DNA from: Agapanthus africanus
Lineage: Eukaryota; Streptophyta; Magnoliopsida; Asparagales; Amaryllidaceae
DNA: 64,000 bases
Direction of reading: 5' to 3'
Assembly: GCA_030015575.1 (NCBI GenBank)
Contig: JASDDO010000006.1
Span: forward strand, 206,837,632-206,901,631
The position numbers and the translations under genes were made by a program. The number at the start of each line of letters is the position of its first letter. The first letter of the stretch is position 1. Positions 33,264 to 43,074 of this stretch are shown in pieces. The notes beneath the pieces are model-generated. The model did no database searches and had not been told where the DNA came from. It saw only the letters and a list, made by a program, of their open reading frames with translations.

Positions 33264-33312
33264 GTAGATTTATATCTACGGGGAGAAGTCGGGTGGATGG
33301 CGTATAGCACCC
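33264..33312 (+). other. Gypsy-C LTR: splice-donor-like site with hairpins
   Basis: AAGGTGAGTAG, then hairpin GTAGAT (33264-33269) with ATCTAC (33274-33279), then GGGTG (33291-33295) with CACCC (33308-33312). The second hairpin has different pairing bases from Gypsy-A but the same GATGGCG core. In the 3' LTR a small deletion (GGTGAGTTTATATCTAC near 50972) destroys the first stem. Confidence 0.5.
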
Positions 33313-34108
33313 CCGCAGTTCGTGGTGATGTATACGAATACGTATACACACATATATATTGATTATATATTGTCTGAGATTATTGATGATAAAGATGGAT
33401 AATTGGTGTGATTGGATTGGTTTAGTGTTGCGAAACCCTAGAGTAGTGGTTGCACCACACACACACACCCATACTTGCATACATTCTTCTTTCATATGTG
33501 CGTATATGGGATAATTTATGTGTTCACATGGGTATGGGACTATGTGTTCACATACTGGATTTGAGGATAGTATTTGGGATTTGAGGTGAGTCGATGAGAT
33601 GTGATTTGAGACCGTGAGATCGGTGATATGGCAGGATTCGTACTTGAGATACGTCCTGATGTTATAGCGGATTTTTGGATGACGATGCCATATAAATAGT
33701 GATATATATATATAAAATGGTTGACATGTGATCGTGATATGAGATAGGATATGATATGATAAGATATTTATAATAGGTCGCTTTGGACGACGTATACCTC
33801 TTTATGACGATATATGATGATGATATTGGTTTGTATGAGGCTGTAGATCAGCAGTCAGATCATGATTATATGGATGATATTAGTATTGTAGTAGACGTAG
33901 GTCAGTACCCTGATTATGATCTTGATAAAGAGGATACCAGATGAATAATATGATGAATGTGATATTGACCCGTACCCAGATTTGGGATGCCATACGACGG
34001 ATTTACGTACGATCTATATATTGATGTTTGATCCGTACTCTTGACTTGGGAATATTTGATTATAGATATGGTATCGGATGTGATATTATCGAGGCGGGAT
34101 CACCGACT

Positions 34109-34109
34109 A

Positions 34110-34141
<32 letters not shown>

Positions 34142-34152
34142 ATATTTATATG
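34109..34152. repeat. AT microsatellite in Gypsy-C 5' LTR
   Basis: Mostly TA repeats with two TTTA interruptions; the matching site in the 3' LTR is an uninterrupted TA run at 51837-51871. Confidence 0.9.
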
Positions 34153-34360
34153 TATGTATCGAATCAGATGTTAGGCGGTTTCCTTACCTGCAGTTAGCCT
34201 GTTAACTCAGCCCTATAGTTTAGTGTAGCTGTATGAATCATATGATATTAAAGGAAGATTAGCTATTGTTGTGTCTAGTATTCAGCTCCCGCTCATTATT
34301 GTTGTTCGCTCCGCATCGCATACTTATTGTACTGCATATTCCATTATTGATATCATGCTG

Positions 34361-34455
34361 TTAGGACACCAGCACCATTACCGATGATGCGTATGTACCA
34401 CGTACACTTACTTGCTGGCTCACACACATCTTCATCGGTAATTGCCATGTCACGT
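34361..34455 (+). other. Gypsy-C LTR: conserved long-range stem-loop
   Basis: ATTACCGATGA (34377-34387) pairs perfectly over 11 bp with TCATCGGTAAT (34432-34442). The loop also holds GTATGTACCACGTAC, which can form a short inner hairpin. It is bordered by GGACACCAGCACC and GCCATGTCAC. In the 3' LTR (52090-52099 with 52144-52153) one C-to-T change is tolerated as a G.U pair. Confidence 0.7.
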
Positions 34456-34690
34456 ACACTTAGAGAATATTATTGCTTGATTTAGCTTGTTAGCTAGTAG
34501 TTTTGACATGATATTAGTGTACTTGCCTTATATGAAAGCTTAGATATTGTAGTTATTACTTGTCACTTCATTCATACTGTTATTCATTGTTATGCCGCAT
34601 TCATGGATTCTCATGCCTATATTCATGGTTTTACGTGCTATTGATGATTTGGATTCGGACTTCCATGAGATTTCTAGATTTGGGAACGTG

Positions 34691-34695
34691 GGTAT
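34691..34695. repeat. Target site duplication GGTAT, left copy (Copia-4)
   Basis: GGTAT at 34691-34695 and 45293-45297. The empty site GTGGGTATTTC is intact in the other Gypsy-C LTR near 52403-52413. Confidence 0.93.
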
Positions 34696-36914
34696 TGTTA
34701 GTTGTATGTATGCCCTAGATGCCAGTATTGTACAGATGATGTATATTATATTGGATGCTTGGACATATATAGAGATGACTTTCTTGCTCGATATGATAGT
34801 ATGCTATCTGGTTACTCTTTATCTTAACATGTATACTAGTCTCTTTAAACTGTCTTATAGTTACATGTTGGTAAAGCCCTTAGGATGTGTACTTGACTAC
34901 CTGGACTTTGATGCAGATCATACTAGTGGGGACATGGTACTCCATAGGTACATCCTTCAAGGTCCCTAGTTGTGGGTGTATCGAGACGGGGCATCGATAT
35001 ACCAGTGTAGACTAGCGTATACGCTTCTCGACCCATGAGATGGGCAATGGATGATCCCATATCCATTGGTGTTTGACATCAGAGATGGTATACGGGTGCT
35101 CAATGGAGACTGGGTACACTGGACGGACTCGCCGAGAACTCCCTGATGGTATTATACCTCACGTCAGATGGCAGTTCTCAGGTGACACTTGTGCAGGTTA
35201 GTCTGTAGACCCGAGATCGTCATAGAGTCTTGAGTGATTCCCACTGTGCTTTGATCTCCACCTTACCACGTCCATGAGGGCGTGCAAAACGGTGGTCTTT
35301 GGGTACAGTCCCGAGTCACATGGAGGCAATGAGCGATAGGAGGGGTTTCGTCTCTCCGGGTATTGGGGGTTGATGTTGCGCTGTGCTCGATTGGCCGTAA
35401 CAGAGAAGTCCCTGGCCAGGGCTGATCAGAGATTTGCTGGTAAGTGTTACCAGTAGTTTCTCGACCCGTTATGAGCCTCACATCGGCATGACTTATCGGT
35501 TATTGGGGTCTGACGTTTACCACCCCTAGACTTGATATACGACATATCAGACGAACAGACCGGACTGTACGGTAAGTGTTACTGGTTGGATTCACAGGAG
35601 TGTGAGCGGGCTTGCTCATCGATCTTCTGATCGCTCAATACCCGGATGGCCGTTACGTTTATCAGACCGCTTGCGGCTTGTGGGTGCTTGATATGATCAT
35701 TATCTGCTACCGGCGTATTGACGAGTCTTTAGAGTCCTACACAGAGGTTTCCTGGCTCAAGAGAAACGAAATAGGAGCGCATATGAGATATGTGCGGGAC
35801 CGAGAATAATGCGTGTATGTGATACCGTATTTCATTCTCGCGATTAATGTTTCGATTGGTTATATGCGATATAACCTAGTTATCGAATCGAAGATCGATT
35901 CGATAAGTCGATACATTGGATACTAGTCGGTTATGTGCGACATGACCGGATCATTGAATCAAGTGTTGATTTAATGATTTGATGTATAATTATATATTTG
36001 ATATATTACTTTGCATTAACTAGTATTGGTTCACTTTAAAGGGATTTTCTCACTTGAAAAGCACATTGTATATGTGATATATTTTGTGTGCACTTGATTG
36101 TATCATGTTTGATGTTGCATGCTAACTTGTGTTTTGTGTAAAGATTAAACCATGGTTGTGTAATGGTTAGGGTTTCCTTTTTATTACTCATTTATTTATT
36201 TATTTATTTTGGAAAGGATTATGAAGAAAAATGGTGGCTTTCTTTGTATTTAGTTGAAGCTTCATGAATGTTTGACTTTATTAACATTTTGTCTTCATCC
36301 TTAACCCTAACCATTCTAACTAACCATGATCTATTCTCTACACTTTACCATGGTTAGCATATGATAAGTATTGATTTAATTTTCCTTTTAAAAGCAACAC
36401 TTATCATATTCTTTCTTCTTCTTCTTCATCTTCATCAAGAAAGAAAGCTTGATTCCATCAATGGCATCTTGAGCAAAAGAGTGAGAAATCCAATTCTAAA
36501 GTGAACCCACCTCCTATTTATTCACCCTCTACCTCTTGCCAAGTAGTATAGGGTGTTTTCTTCACATGTTTCACAACTTGGTGAAGTTGGAGCTTGAACT
36601 TGTGTTGCCTCGACGTAGATCATCTTCGGCACGAAGCCGACGACCTTGCCCGCCCATTTCTCCGATGAAGCCGATGCTTGAGTCCGGGATTCGAGACGGA
36701 CAGCGAGAGGACGTCTATGTGGAGCTAAGGAAGTGGAAAACCGGATCTACAAAGGTTGTAGCTTCTCACTTTTAGTTAAGTAGTTAACTAGTTTCCTGTT
36801 TCGCCTAAAATTCTAGTTAACGATCCGTATTAGGGTTTCTCGGCACTCATAAAATTTGAAATTGGCATGGTTGATGCCTTGTGAGACTTCATTAGCGTGC
36901 CTAAGAACCCTACA
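34696..36914 (+). repeat. Copia-4 5' LTR (2219 bp)
   Basis: Begins TGTTAGTTGTATGTATGCCC and ends AGAACCCTACA. Contains the copia-LTR hairpin GGGGT (35505-35509) with ACCCC (35522-35526). TTTA repeats lie near 36190-36210 and CTT repeats near 36412-36425. Small open frames (34592-34969, 35612-35809) are not genes. Confidence 0.93.
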
Positions 36915-36915
36915 G

Positions 36916-36928
36916 TGGTATCAGAGCC
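36916..36928 (+). other. Copia-4 primer binding site
   Basis: TGGTATCAGAGCC, one base after the LTR; matches the 3' end of initiator Met tRNA. Confidence 0.95.
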
Positions 36929-38539
36929 TAGCTAGAGCCTTAGGCGATGCTTAGACGATGTTTGAAACCCGATCGAACCCGAAACCCTACATTTTTCACG
37001 CTCTCTGGACTTTTTCTAAAAAATGGGTTTTTTCCAGATTAAAATGCTTAAAAAATTCAGCAGGGAATTCTAAGAATTACGGTGCAAAATTTACCTCATG
37101 AAGCCTCTATAGCGCGGCAGAACCGCGGCAGAAGCCTGGCTTCTGCGGCGGTTCCGCGGCCACTTGATAGGATTTGCCTCCAAACTTTGCACAGTAATTC
37201 CTATTTAATGATGCTGAGTTTTATGGGAATTTTTAATTTGACTCAATAGTTGAGTGTTCTGGGGTTGCATTGGGAATCGTAGATTCGATCGGATTATCAA
37301 GTTTTGTCTATGTGGTTTTCCGGATATTTTAGAATATGTTAAAAAGTTCGACCGGATGTAAATACCCAATTTTTCCCCTGCCGGGAAATTTCCAATTGTT
37401 GGACTTTTCCGTAGTTTAATGACGTTCTAAGTAGTGCAAGTAACGCGATGGTCCCTCTAGAAGACAACAAACCTTAACTCGATTATGTGACCGTCTTGAA
37501 CTGCCCTTTGAACCTTAGGGTTTGGGGCAGTACGGCGTGCCACATGTGAGGCGTTGGATTGACCCTTCTACGGCTGGACCGTTGGTACTGAGGCATGAAG
37601 TGAATGTCTTTGAACTTATTTCATGTGTTGATCGGTTTCGGGAAAACTTGAGTGTTCGATTGTTCGATCGGAAAGTTTAATATTTTCTATTTATCCGGAA
37701 TGGGATACAATAATTGGAATTCACAAACAGTTATGAGATAACTGAATGAATGTTATAAATCTAGCGGTTTAGTTTCACTTGATATTGAAAAGAGTTTTCG
37801 ATAATGAGACTAAAATGCAGGGTTTATAATTGTTAGGCATGTGATGTCTAAGCATTTCATTTGATTAGGCATGCGATGTCTAAAGAGGTTGCGGATTTCA
37901 ACTGTTGTAGTTTTACACTTTCTTTTCTGTGACCGTAAGTGTAGTATGTCGATACCGCCGGTTTCGTTGCTATACGTCAACGACAATTGGGGTATGCATA
38001 CTTACTTACGTTGATGACATGTGATGTTATGTGTTGCTGGATATGTTATATTGGATCGTCGTGTTCGAATAGCCGGGGGTTTTTATGTGAGATGAGTGTT
38101 TTTCATTTTCATTCATGTAAAAACTTGTATTTAATATTCTTTTATTGGGACACTTCCAAGTTGCGGAAGGTGTCACCTTTTGTATATTATTTACTTTTCC
38201 GCATTAGGATAGACCCAAGGAGGGGAGCACAAGTAACCGGGTTCTAGGGTCCAGTGGGAGACCATCCCGAGGAGTCGAGTCCGGGTCTCCTAACCCTAGA
38301 ATTGGTAGGGTTGCTTGCCGCTCTCGTAGGGGTCTAGGGGTGTGGGATTGGCTATTCGTCAAGACCGTGGAATCCGTGTTTTATACTGGCTCGTATTGAA
38401 AACACGGACGTCCTAGTATATCCAATATTTCATATGATATTTTCAGCTGCGATATCTGTGATGTGATCATTTGATTTGTTCTGATGGATACAGTATATAG
38501 TATATATGATATATTATATAGACGTTACTTATGTTTTGC

Positions 38540-38622
38540 ACCCGCACTAGCCCTGCCCTGCTCTATCGTTAGTTACCTAACCTAACGGTGCACGAGGGGA
38601 CATCGAGGCGAATGCGGATGGT
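38540..38622 (+). other. Copia leader conserved block with CGTTAG hairpin
   Basis: CGTTAG (38567-38572) pairs with CTAACG (38582-38587). The block is recognisable in reverse orientation in Copia-2 (16325-16420) and Copia-3 (26930-27020), three elements with different LTRs. This suggests purifying selection on the leader RNA. Confidence 0.6.
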
Positions 38623-38762
38623 ATAAGTGTACGTCGTATTTATCTGTGATGTTTAGGTGACTTAAATGATGGGACTTCATTAATGTGATTAATGAAAGAA
38701 AAGAAACCTAAAAGATGTTGTAGAATCAAATTTTAAATAAAACATGTAGCTACAGTTCTTGC

Positions 38763-39005
38763 TTTGCACAGCGGTATATGTGATATATCCTGCACCTTAA
38801 TCGATGAGGAAAGGACCGAGATCCCTTCACCGGGAGTGACTCCTTTAGCAATAACTGGCAGATGCTACACACTCGGTTTGTCTTTTGATTGCTTCTATAG
38901 TTTCTGCTTTGCACAGTGATATATATGATATATCCCGCATCTCATTCGACGAGGAAAGGGCCGACGATCCCTTCACCGGGAGTGACCCCTTTAGCAAAAC
39001 TAGAA
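38763..39005 (+). repeat. Copia-4 leader tandem repeat (~145-bp period, two copies)
   Basis: Each copy has TTTGCACAG, GATATATC and GATCCCTTCACCGGGAGTGA; the copies start at about 38763 and 38908. The core TCAC-CGGGA-GTGA can form a small hairpin. Homologous repeats lie in Copia-2 at 15930-16197. Confidence 0.8.
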
Positions 39006-39137
39006 AAGCCTCAAAATCACTCCATTTCAAAACTTCATTTGATTCTACAACGATATCAAGTTCATTACACAATAGGTTTTCAGAAAAACCTGTCGTAGCC
39101 CTCCGTCATTTCAGATAAGTAATAGTTAGTACTCGTG

Positions 39138-39350
39138 CTACGTTTGTTGACTATGTTAAGGCGTAGTGTGCGGTAGCTGATTGGTGCTTATCTGTATAAG
39201 CATATGATGCGATTGGATTAGGGTAGTCGTGCGACTTTGTTGACTATGTTAAGGGTCGTGCGGGTGGGTTTAATTCAATCAGGAAATGACGGGTTGAACT
39301 TGACTAGCACTTATGATTTGTTGACTATGTTAAGGTCATATAGCTGCTAG
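39138..39350 (+). other. Copia-4 leader: three hairpins with a constant loop
   Basis: The sequence TTTGTTGACTATGTTAAG occurs three times, each time closed by different pairing arms: CTACG (39138-39142) with CGTAG (39162-39166); GTGCGAC (39229-39235) with GTCGTGC (39255-39261, two G.U pairs); TATGA (39312-39316) with TCATA (39336-39340), extended by CTAGCA (39304-39309) with TGCTAG (39345-39350). The arms change while pairing is kept, both among the three and against Copia-2. Confidence 0.7.
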
Positions 39351-39755
39351 GGGCAAAATAATATCGGGAATTTCAAGTGTTGAAATTTGCAATGAGATTG
39401 CATACCTTCTATGAGATAGTTGGATCCCGATACCCACTGCGAGTAAGAGTTACTCCTGGGAGAGTTTTACACATTACAATTAGCCGATCAAGTAGGTGTC
39501 TAGAAAGGTGTCAACAGGGTTACGCCTCTGGGAAAATGAGGTTTACTTTAATTAGGTCCGTACGAAAGCACGGGGAACCTCCCTCAAAGTACCGACACTG
39601 GCCTGGCTGAAAGATCGACGAAGTTGTAGGGTGTAATTAATCCCGGCTAGTCTTTCCTTTTAGGGTTTGAAGGAAGATTTGATAAAAACCAGTGGGAGCC
39701 ATCCTAATTAGATAAGATAATAACCAATCTGATCTTGCACGAGCATACGCTAAAG

Positions 39756-39787
39756 TGTTTTCTTCTCTCTCTCTCCAGGTAGCGACC
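39756..39787 (+). promoter_or_regulatory. Splice-acceptor-like tract just before the Copia-4 pol start
   Basis: A run of T/C (CTTCTCTCTCTCTC) ends in CAG at about 39776-39778, ten bases before the ATG at 39788. This is the layout of a plant 3' splice site placed to deliver pol from a spliced RNA. Copia-2 keeps the same tract. No donor has been pinned down. Confidence 0.45.
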
Positions 39788-42700
39788 ATGTCATGCCCTA
39801 ATAAAGATAATAATATGGATGTATTGACCGAACCCGCATGTTATACTGTGCTGGGGAACGTTGGTTCCGTTCTTTCTTATAAGAGTTATAGGAATGAACA
39901 GGACATAGGGGAATACCAGGATTCCCATGCCACCCGAATGAAGAAAGTACATGATGATGCATTTTCTTCGGGTTTGTTCGCTACAGAGAACTGTTTCTCC
40001 ATTTGCTCCACGTCCTGGGTATTAGATACCGGGTCAGGATCCCATATATGTAATCAGTTACATGGGCTCAGGAAAGGTAGAGAACTTGGAGAATGTGATA
40101 AAGACATTAAAGTCGGAAATGGTGCAATTGTTGCAGCTAAGACTGTCGGGGAATATCACCTTGCATTACCAACTGGTAATACATTGGTTCTGAATGAATG
40201 CTATTACATGCCGAACCTGATATGCAACATTATATCGGTTTCTTTATTAAGTAAAGAGGGATATAATTTTGTATTACACGAAAATGTTATGAACATTTTC
40301 CGTAACCAAAAGTTGGTTGGATCAGGCACGTTGTGCAATGGCATTTATGTTCTAAATCAATCAACAGTTCTGAGCATAACAAACACACACAAGAGGAAGA
40401 GTTCAGAACTGAACGAATCCTTCTTGTGGCATTGTAGACTGGGTCACATCAATGCGACACGACTGGCTAAGTTGCATAAGGATGGATATTTGAAACCATT
40501 CGAATTTTCATCTTATGACACTTGCCAGTCATGTCTCAAAGGCAAGATGACCAAGACTCCGTTTACGGGACACGGAGAAAGAGTTACCGAACTCTTGGGA
40601 CTGATACATAGTGATGTATGCGGTCCTATGTCTACACATGCCAGGGGTGGTTCTTCGTACTTCATTACATTCACTGACGATCTCTCTAGATTCGGATATG
40701 TGTTCCTGATGAAACACAAATCAGAAGCTTTTGAGAAATTTAGAGAATATAAACAAGAAGTCGAAAACCAAACCGGAAAAAGTATTAAAATCCTTCGATC
40801 TGATCGAGGAGGTGAATACTTGAGCAATGAATTCCTGGACTTCCTAAAAGAGAATGGGATTCTCTCTCAGCTGACTCCTCCATATACACTACAGCACAAC
40901 GGTGTATCAGAACGGAGGAACCGCACCCTATTAGATATGGTGCGCTCTATGATGAGCACAGCTGAGTTACCTATTTCCTTCTCGGGATATGCGCTGGAGA
41001 CAGCAACATACCTATTGAATCAAGTTCCATCTAAATCTGTACCTACCACACCATATGAGATATGGAGTGGGAAGAGACCATATTTTAAACGAGTTAAGAT
41101 ATGGGGTTGTCCGGCCTATGTCAAAAGGCAAAATCCAGACAAACACGAGGCACGGTCAGTTCTTTGCAAGTTTATGGGATATCCTAAGAATTCTCAAGGG
41201 TATTTTTTCTACCACGCTGAAGAACAAAAGGTGTTTGTTTCTCAATATGCCACCTTTTTAGAAAAGGAATTCCTTGAAAAAGAAATTAGTGGCAAAGTGG
41301 TAGAGCTGGAAGAAGTTCCAGATACACAAACCGTAACTGAAGATTTAGTGGAACCAGAAGATTCAGTAGCTCCCAATGAACCTCAGCCTCTCCGCCGATC
41401 TAGTAGGGTTCCTCGCCAACCTGAGAGATACTACGGTTTTCTTATGGATGGTGGGAGCAATGATTTTATCATGGAGGATGATGACCCAACTAGTTTCGAG
41501 CAAGCCATCACGAGTAGGGACTCAGTGAAATGGCTGGATGCTATGCGGTCCGAGATGGAATCCATGTACACCAACAAAGTATGGACTTTAGAAGTTGCTC
41601 CTGAAGGGGTAAAACCCATTGGGAGCAAGTGGATCTTCAACAAAAAACTTGGTGTAGATGGTAAAGTGGAAACTTTCAAAGCTAGACTTGTTGCAAAAGG
41701 CTTTCGTCAAAGACCAGGTGTGGACTATGACGAAACCTTTTCTCCAGTGGCTATGCTTAAATCCATCCGGATCATGCTCGCCATCGCTGCATATCATGAC
41801 TACGAAATCTGGCAAATGGATGTTAAGACCGCCTTTCTAAATGGTGATTTAGAAAAGTGCGTGTACATGACTCAGCCAGAGGGCTTCGTAGACAGTGGGA
41901 GCAGCGGGAAGGTGTGCAAGCTGCTTAAATCCATTTATGGATTAAAGCAAGCATCGCGAAGTTGGAACATCTGCTTTGACGTCGTTATCAAAGAGTTTGA
42001 TTTCGTCAAAAACCCAGATGAACCTTGTATTTACAAGAAGGTAGCAGAGAGTAAGGTTATCTTTCTCGTATTGTACGTGGACGACATACTCTTGATAGGA
42101 AATGATATTACTATACTGAAATCGGTCAAGCTCTTCTTATCACAAAGATTCTCAATGAAAGATCTTGGTGATGCCTCCAGCATATTAGGAATTAGGATCT
42201 ATAGAGATAGACCCAAACGGATATTGGGATTGTCCCAATCCAGGTACATTAACACCGTACTAAAGAGGTTTAGTATGGAAGAATCCAAGCGTGGGAACTT
42301 GCCCACGATCTCTGGAGTCACTCTTTCCAAAGAGATGTCTCCCAAGACTGATTTGGAGAGAGCTCGCATGCAAGGGATACCCTATGCTTCGGCTGTAGGC
42401 TCTGTCATGTACGCGATGCTATGTACCAGACCCGATGTTGCATACTCACTAAGTGTAGTGAGCAGGTATCAAGCTGATCCTAGAGAGAGTCACTGGACAG
42501 CTGTGAAGAGCATTCTTGAGTACTTGCGAAGGACTAAAGAGATGCTCTTGGTGTATGGTAACGGAGAACTCCAAGTGGAGTCCTTTACCGATTCGAGCTT
42601 CCAGAGTGATAAGGACGACTCTAAGTCGCAGTCGGGATTTGTCTTTACCCTTTACGGAGGGGCGGTTAGCTGGAAGAGTTCCAAGCAGGAAACCGTGGCA

Positions 42701-43060
42701 GACTCGACGATAGAGGCTGAATACATCGCTGCCAACGATGCTGCCAAAGAGGCTGTCTGGATCAAGAAGTTCATTACTGAACTTGGAATGGTTCTATCCA
42801 TTGAGCATCCAATACCTTTGTATTGCGATAACAATGGAGCTGTGGCTTTGGCCAAGGAACCCAGGTCCCATCAGCGATCCAGGCATATTCTGAGGCGGTA
42901 TCATCTGATCCGGGAGATAATTGATTGCCGGGAGATCGAGGTCAGGAGGGTTGACACGAAGAACAACACGGCGGATCCACTCACGAAGGCCATTCCCCAG
43001 ATACAGTTTGAGAGACTCTTCGGGATGCTCAGTATGCGATACTACAGCAGCTGGCCCTAG
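39788..43060 (+). CDS. pol: Copia-4 pol polyprotein: protease, integrase, reverse transcriptase, RNase H (1090 codons, intact)
   Basis: Order PR-INT-RT-RH marks Ty1/copia. Numbering residues from the upstream in-frame codon at 39755 (subtract 11 for this start): protease DTGS 91-94; integrase finger His226, His231, Cys257, Cys260; integrase triad Asp287, Asp350, Glu386 (35 residues between the last two); RRSSR hinge 547-551; RT Asp689 and the YVDD box 774-777; RNase H acidic residues Asp946, Glu989, Asp1025 and Asp1074. All expected catalytic residues are present. The frame is open from 39716, but the first ATG is 39788. No gag is fused or placed upstream. It could supply enzymes in cis or in trans if expressed; particle formation would need gag from another element. 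Confidence 0.95.
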   Translation: MSCPNKDNNMDVLTEPACYTVLGNVGSVLSYKSYRNEQDIGEYQDSHATRMKKVHDDAFSSGLFATENCFSICSTSWVLDTGSGSHICNQLHGLRKGRELGECDKDIKVGNGAIVAAKTVGEYHLALPTGNTLVLNECYYMPNLICNIISVSLLSKEGYNFVLHENVMNIFRNQKLVGSGTLCNGIYVLNQSTVLSITNTHKRKSSELNESFLWHCRLGHINATRLAKLHKDGYLKPFEFSSYDTCQSCLKGKMTKTPFTGHGERVTELLGLIHSDVCGPMSTHARGGSSYFITFTDDLSRFGYVFLMKHKSEAFEKFREYKQEVENQTGKSIKILRSDRGGEYLSNEFLDFLKENGILSQLTPPYTLQHNGVSERRNRTLLDMVRSMMSTAELPISFSGYALETATYLLNQVPSKSVPTTPYEIWSGKRPYFKRVKIWGCPAYVKRQNPDKHEARSVLCKFMGYPKNSQGYFFYHAEEQKVFVSQYATFLEKEFLEKEISGKVVELEEVPDTQTVTEDLVEPEDSVAPNEPQPLRRSSRVPRQPERYYGFLMDGGSNDFIMEDDDPTSFEQAITSRDSVKWLDAMRSEMESMYTNKVWTLEVAPEGVKPIGSKWIFNKKLGVDGKVETFKARLVAKGFRQRPGVDYDETFSPVAMLKSIRIMLAIAAYHDYEIWQMDVKTAFLNGDLEKCVYMTQPEGFVDSGSSGKVCKLLKSIYGLKQASRSWNICFDVVIKEFDFVKNPDEPCIYKKVAESKVIFLVLYVDDILLIGNDITILKSVKLFLSQRFSMKDLGDASSILGIRIYRDRPKRILGLSQSRYINTVLKRFSMEESKRGNLPTISGVTLSKEMSPKTDLERARMQGIPYASAVGSVMYAMLCTRPDVAYSLSVVSRYQADPRESHWTAVKSILEYLRRTKEMLLVYGNGELQVESFTDSSFQSDKDDSKSQSGFVFTLYGGAVSWKSSKQETVADSTIEAEYIAANDAAKEAVWIKKFITELGMVLSIEHPIPLYCDNNGAVALAKEPRSHQRSRHILRRYHLIREIIDCREIEVRRVDTKNNTADPLTKAIPQIQFERLFGMLSMRYYSSWP

Positions 43061-43061
43061 T

Positions 43062-43074
43062 GCAAGTGGGAGAT
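43062..43074 (+). other. Copia-4 polypurine tract
   Basis: GCAAGTGGGAGAT abuts the 3' LTR, directly after the pol stop. Confidence 0.9.

Larger units (their letters stand above)
31798..34695 (+). repeat. Gypsy-C 5' LTR, first piece
   Basis: Matches the left part of 49492-53802. Contains the donor-like hairpins (33264-33312), an AT microsatellite (34109-34152) and the long stem (34377-34442). Interrupted at 34695 by Copia-4. Confidence 0.88.
36929..39787 (+). other. Copia-4 5' leader, 2.86 kb, non-coding and structured
   Basis: Replaces the place where gag would be. No frame above 86 codons and no CCHC knuckle seen. Contents in order: a segment shared with the interior of Gypsy-C (37450-37605), a conserved hairpin block (38540-38622), a 145-bp tandem repeat (38763-39005), three hairpins with a repeated loop (39138-39350) and a pyrimidine tract before the pol start. 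Its length and conservation with Copia-2 suggest RNA-level functions such as packaging or splicing. Confidence 0.75.

Noticed and set aside
33115..33495. 126-codon minus-strand frame in the Gypsy-C 5' LTR
   Set aside because: The matching 3' LTR region only has a shorter, shifted frame (50858-51064). It overlaps the donor-like hairpins and matches no protein.
34592..34969. 125-codon frame spanning the Gypsy-C/Copia-4 junction
   Set aside because: It crosses the target duplication into the Copia-4 LTR start. The same LTR sequence at 43085-43348 gives a shorter frame; no domain is seen.
36916..36928. tRNA gene fragment
   Set aside because: The match is only the 12-13 nt complementary to the tRNA 3' end, placed next to an LTR, which is a primer binding site. 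No tRNA cloverleaf was seen anywhere.
39755..39787. Upstream start of Copia-4 pol at 39755
   Set aside because: The codon there is GTG, not ATG, and the sequence to 39787 is a pyrimidine tract resembling a splice acceptor. The first ATG is 39788.
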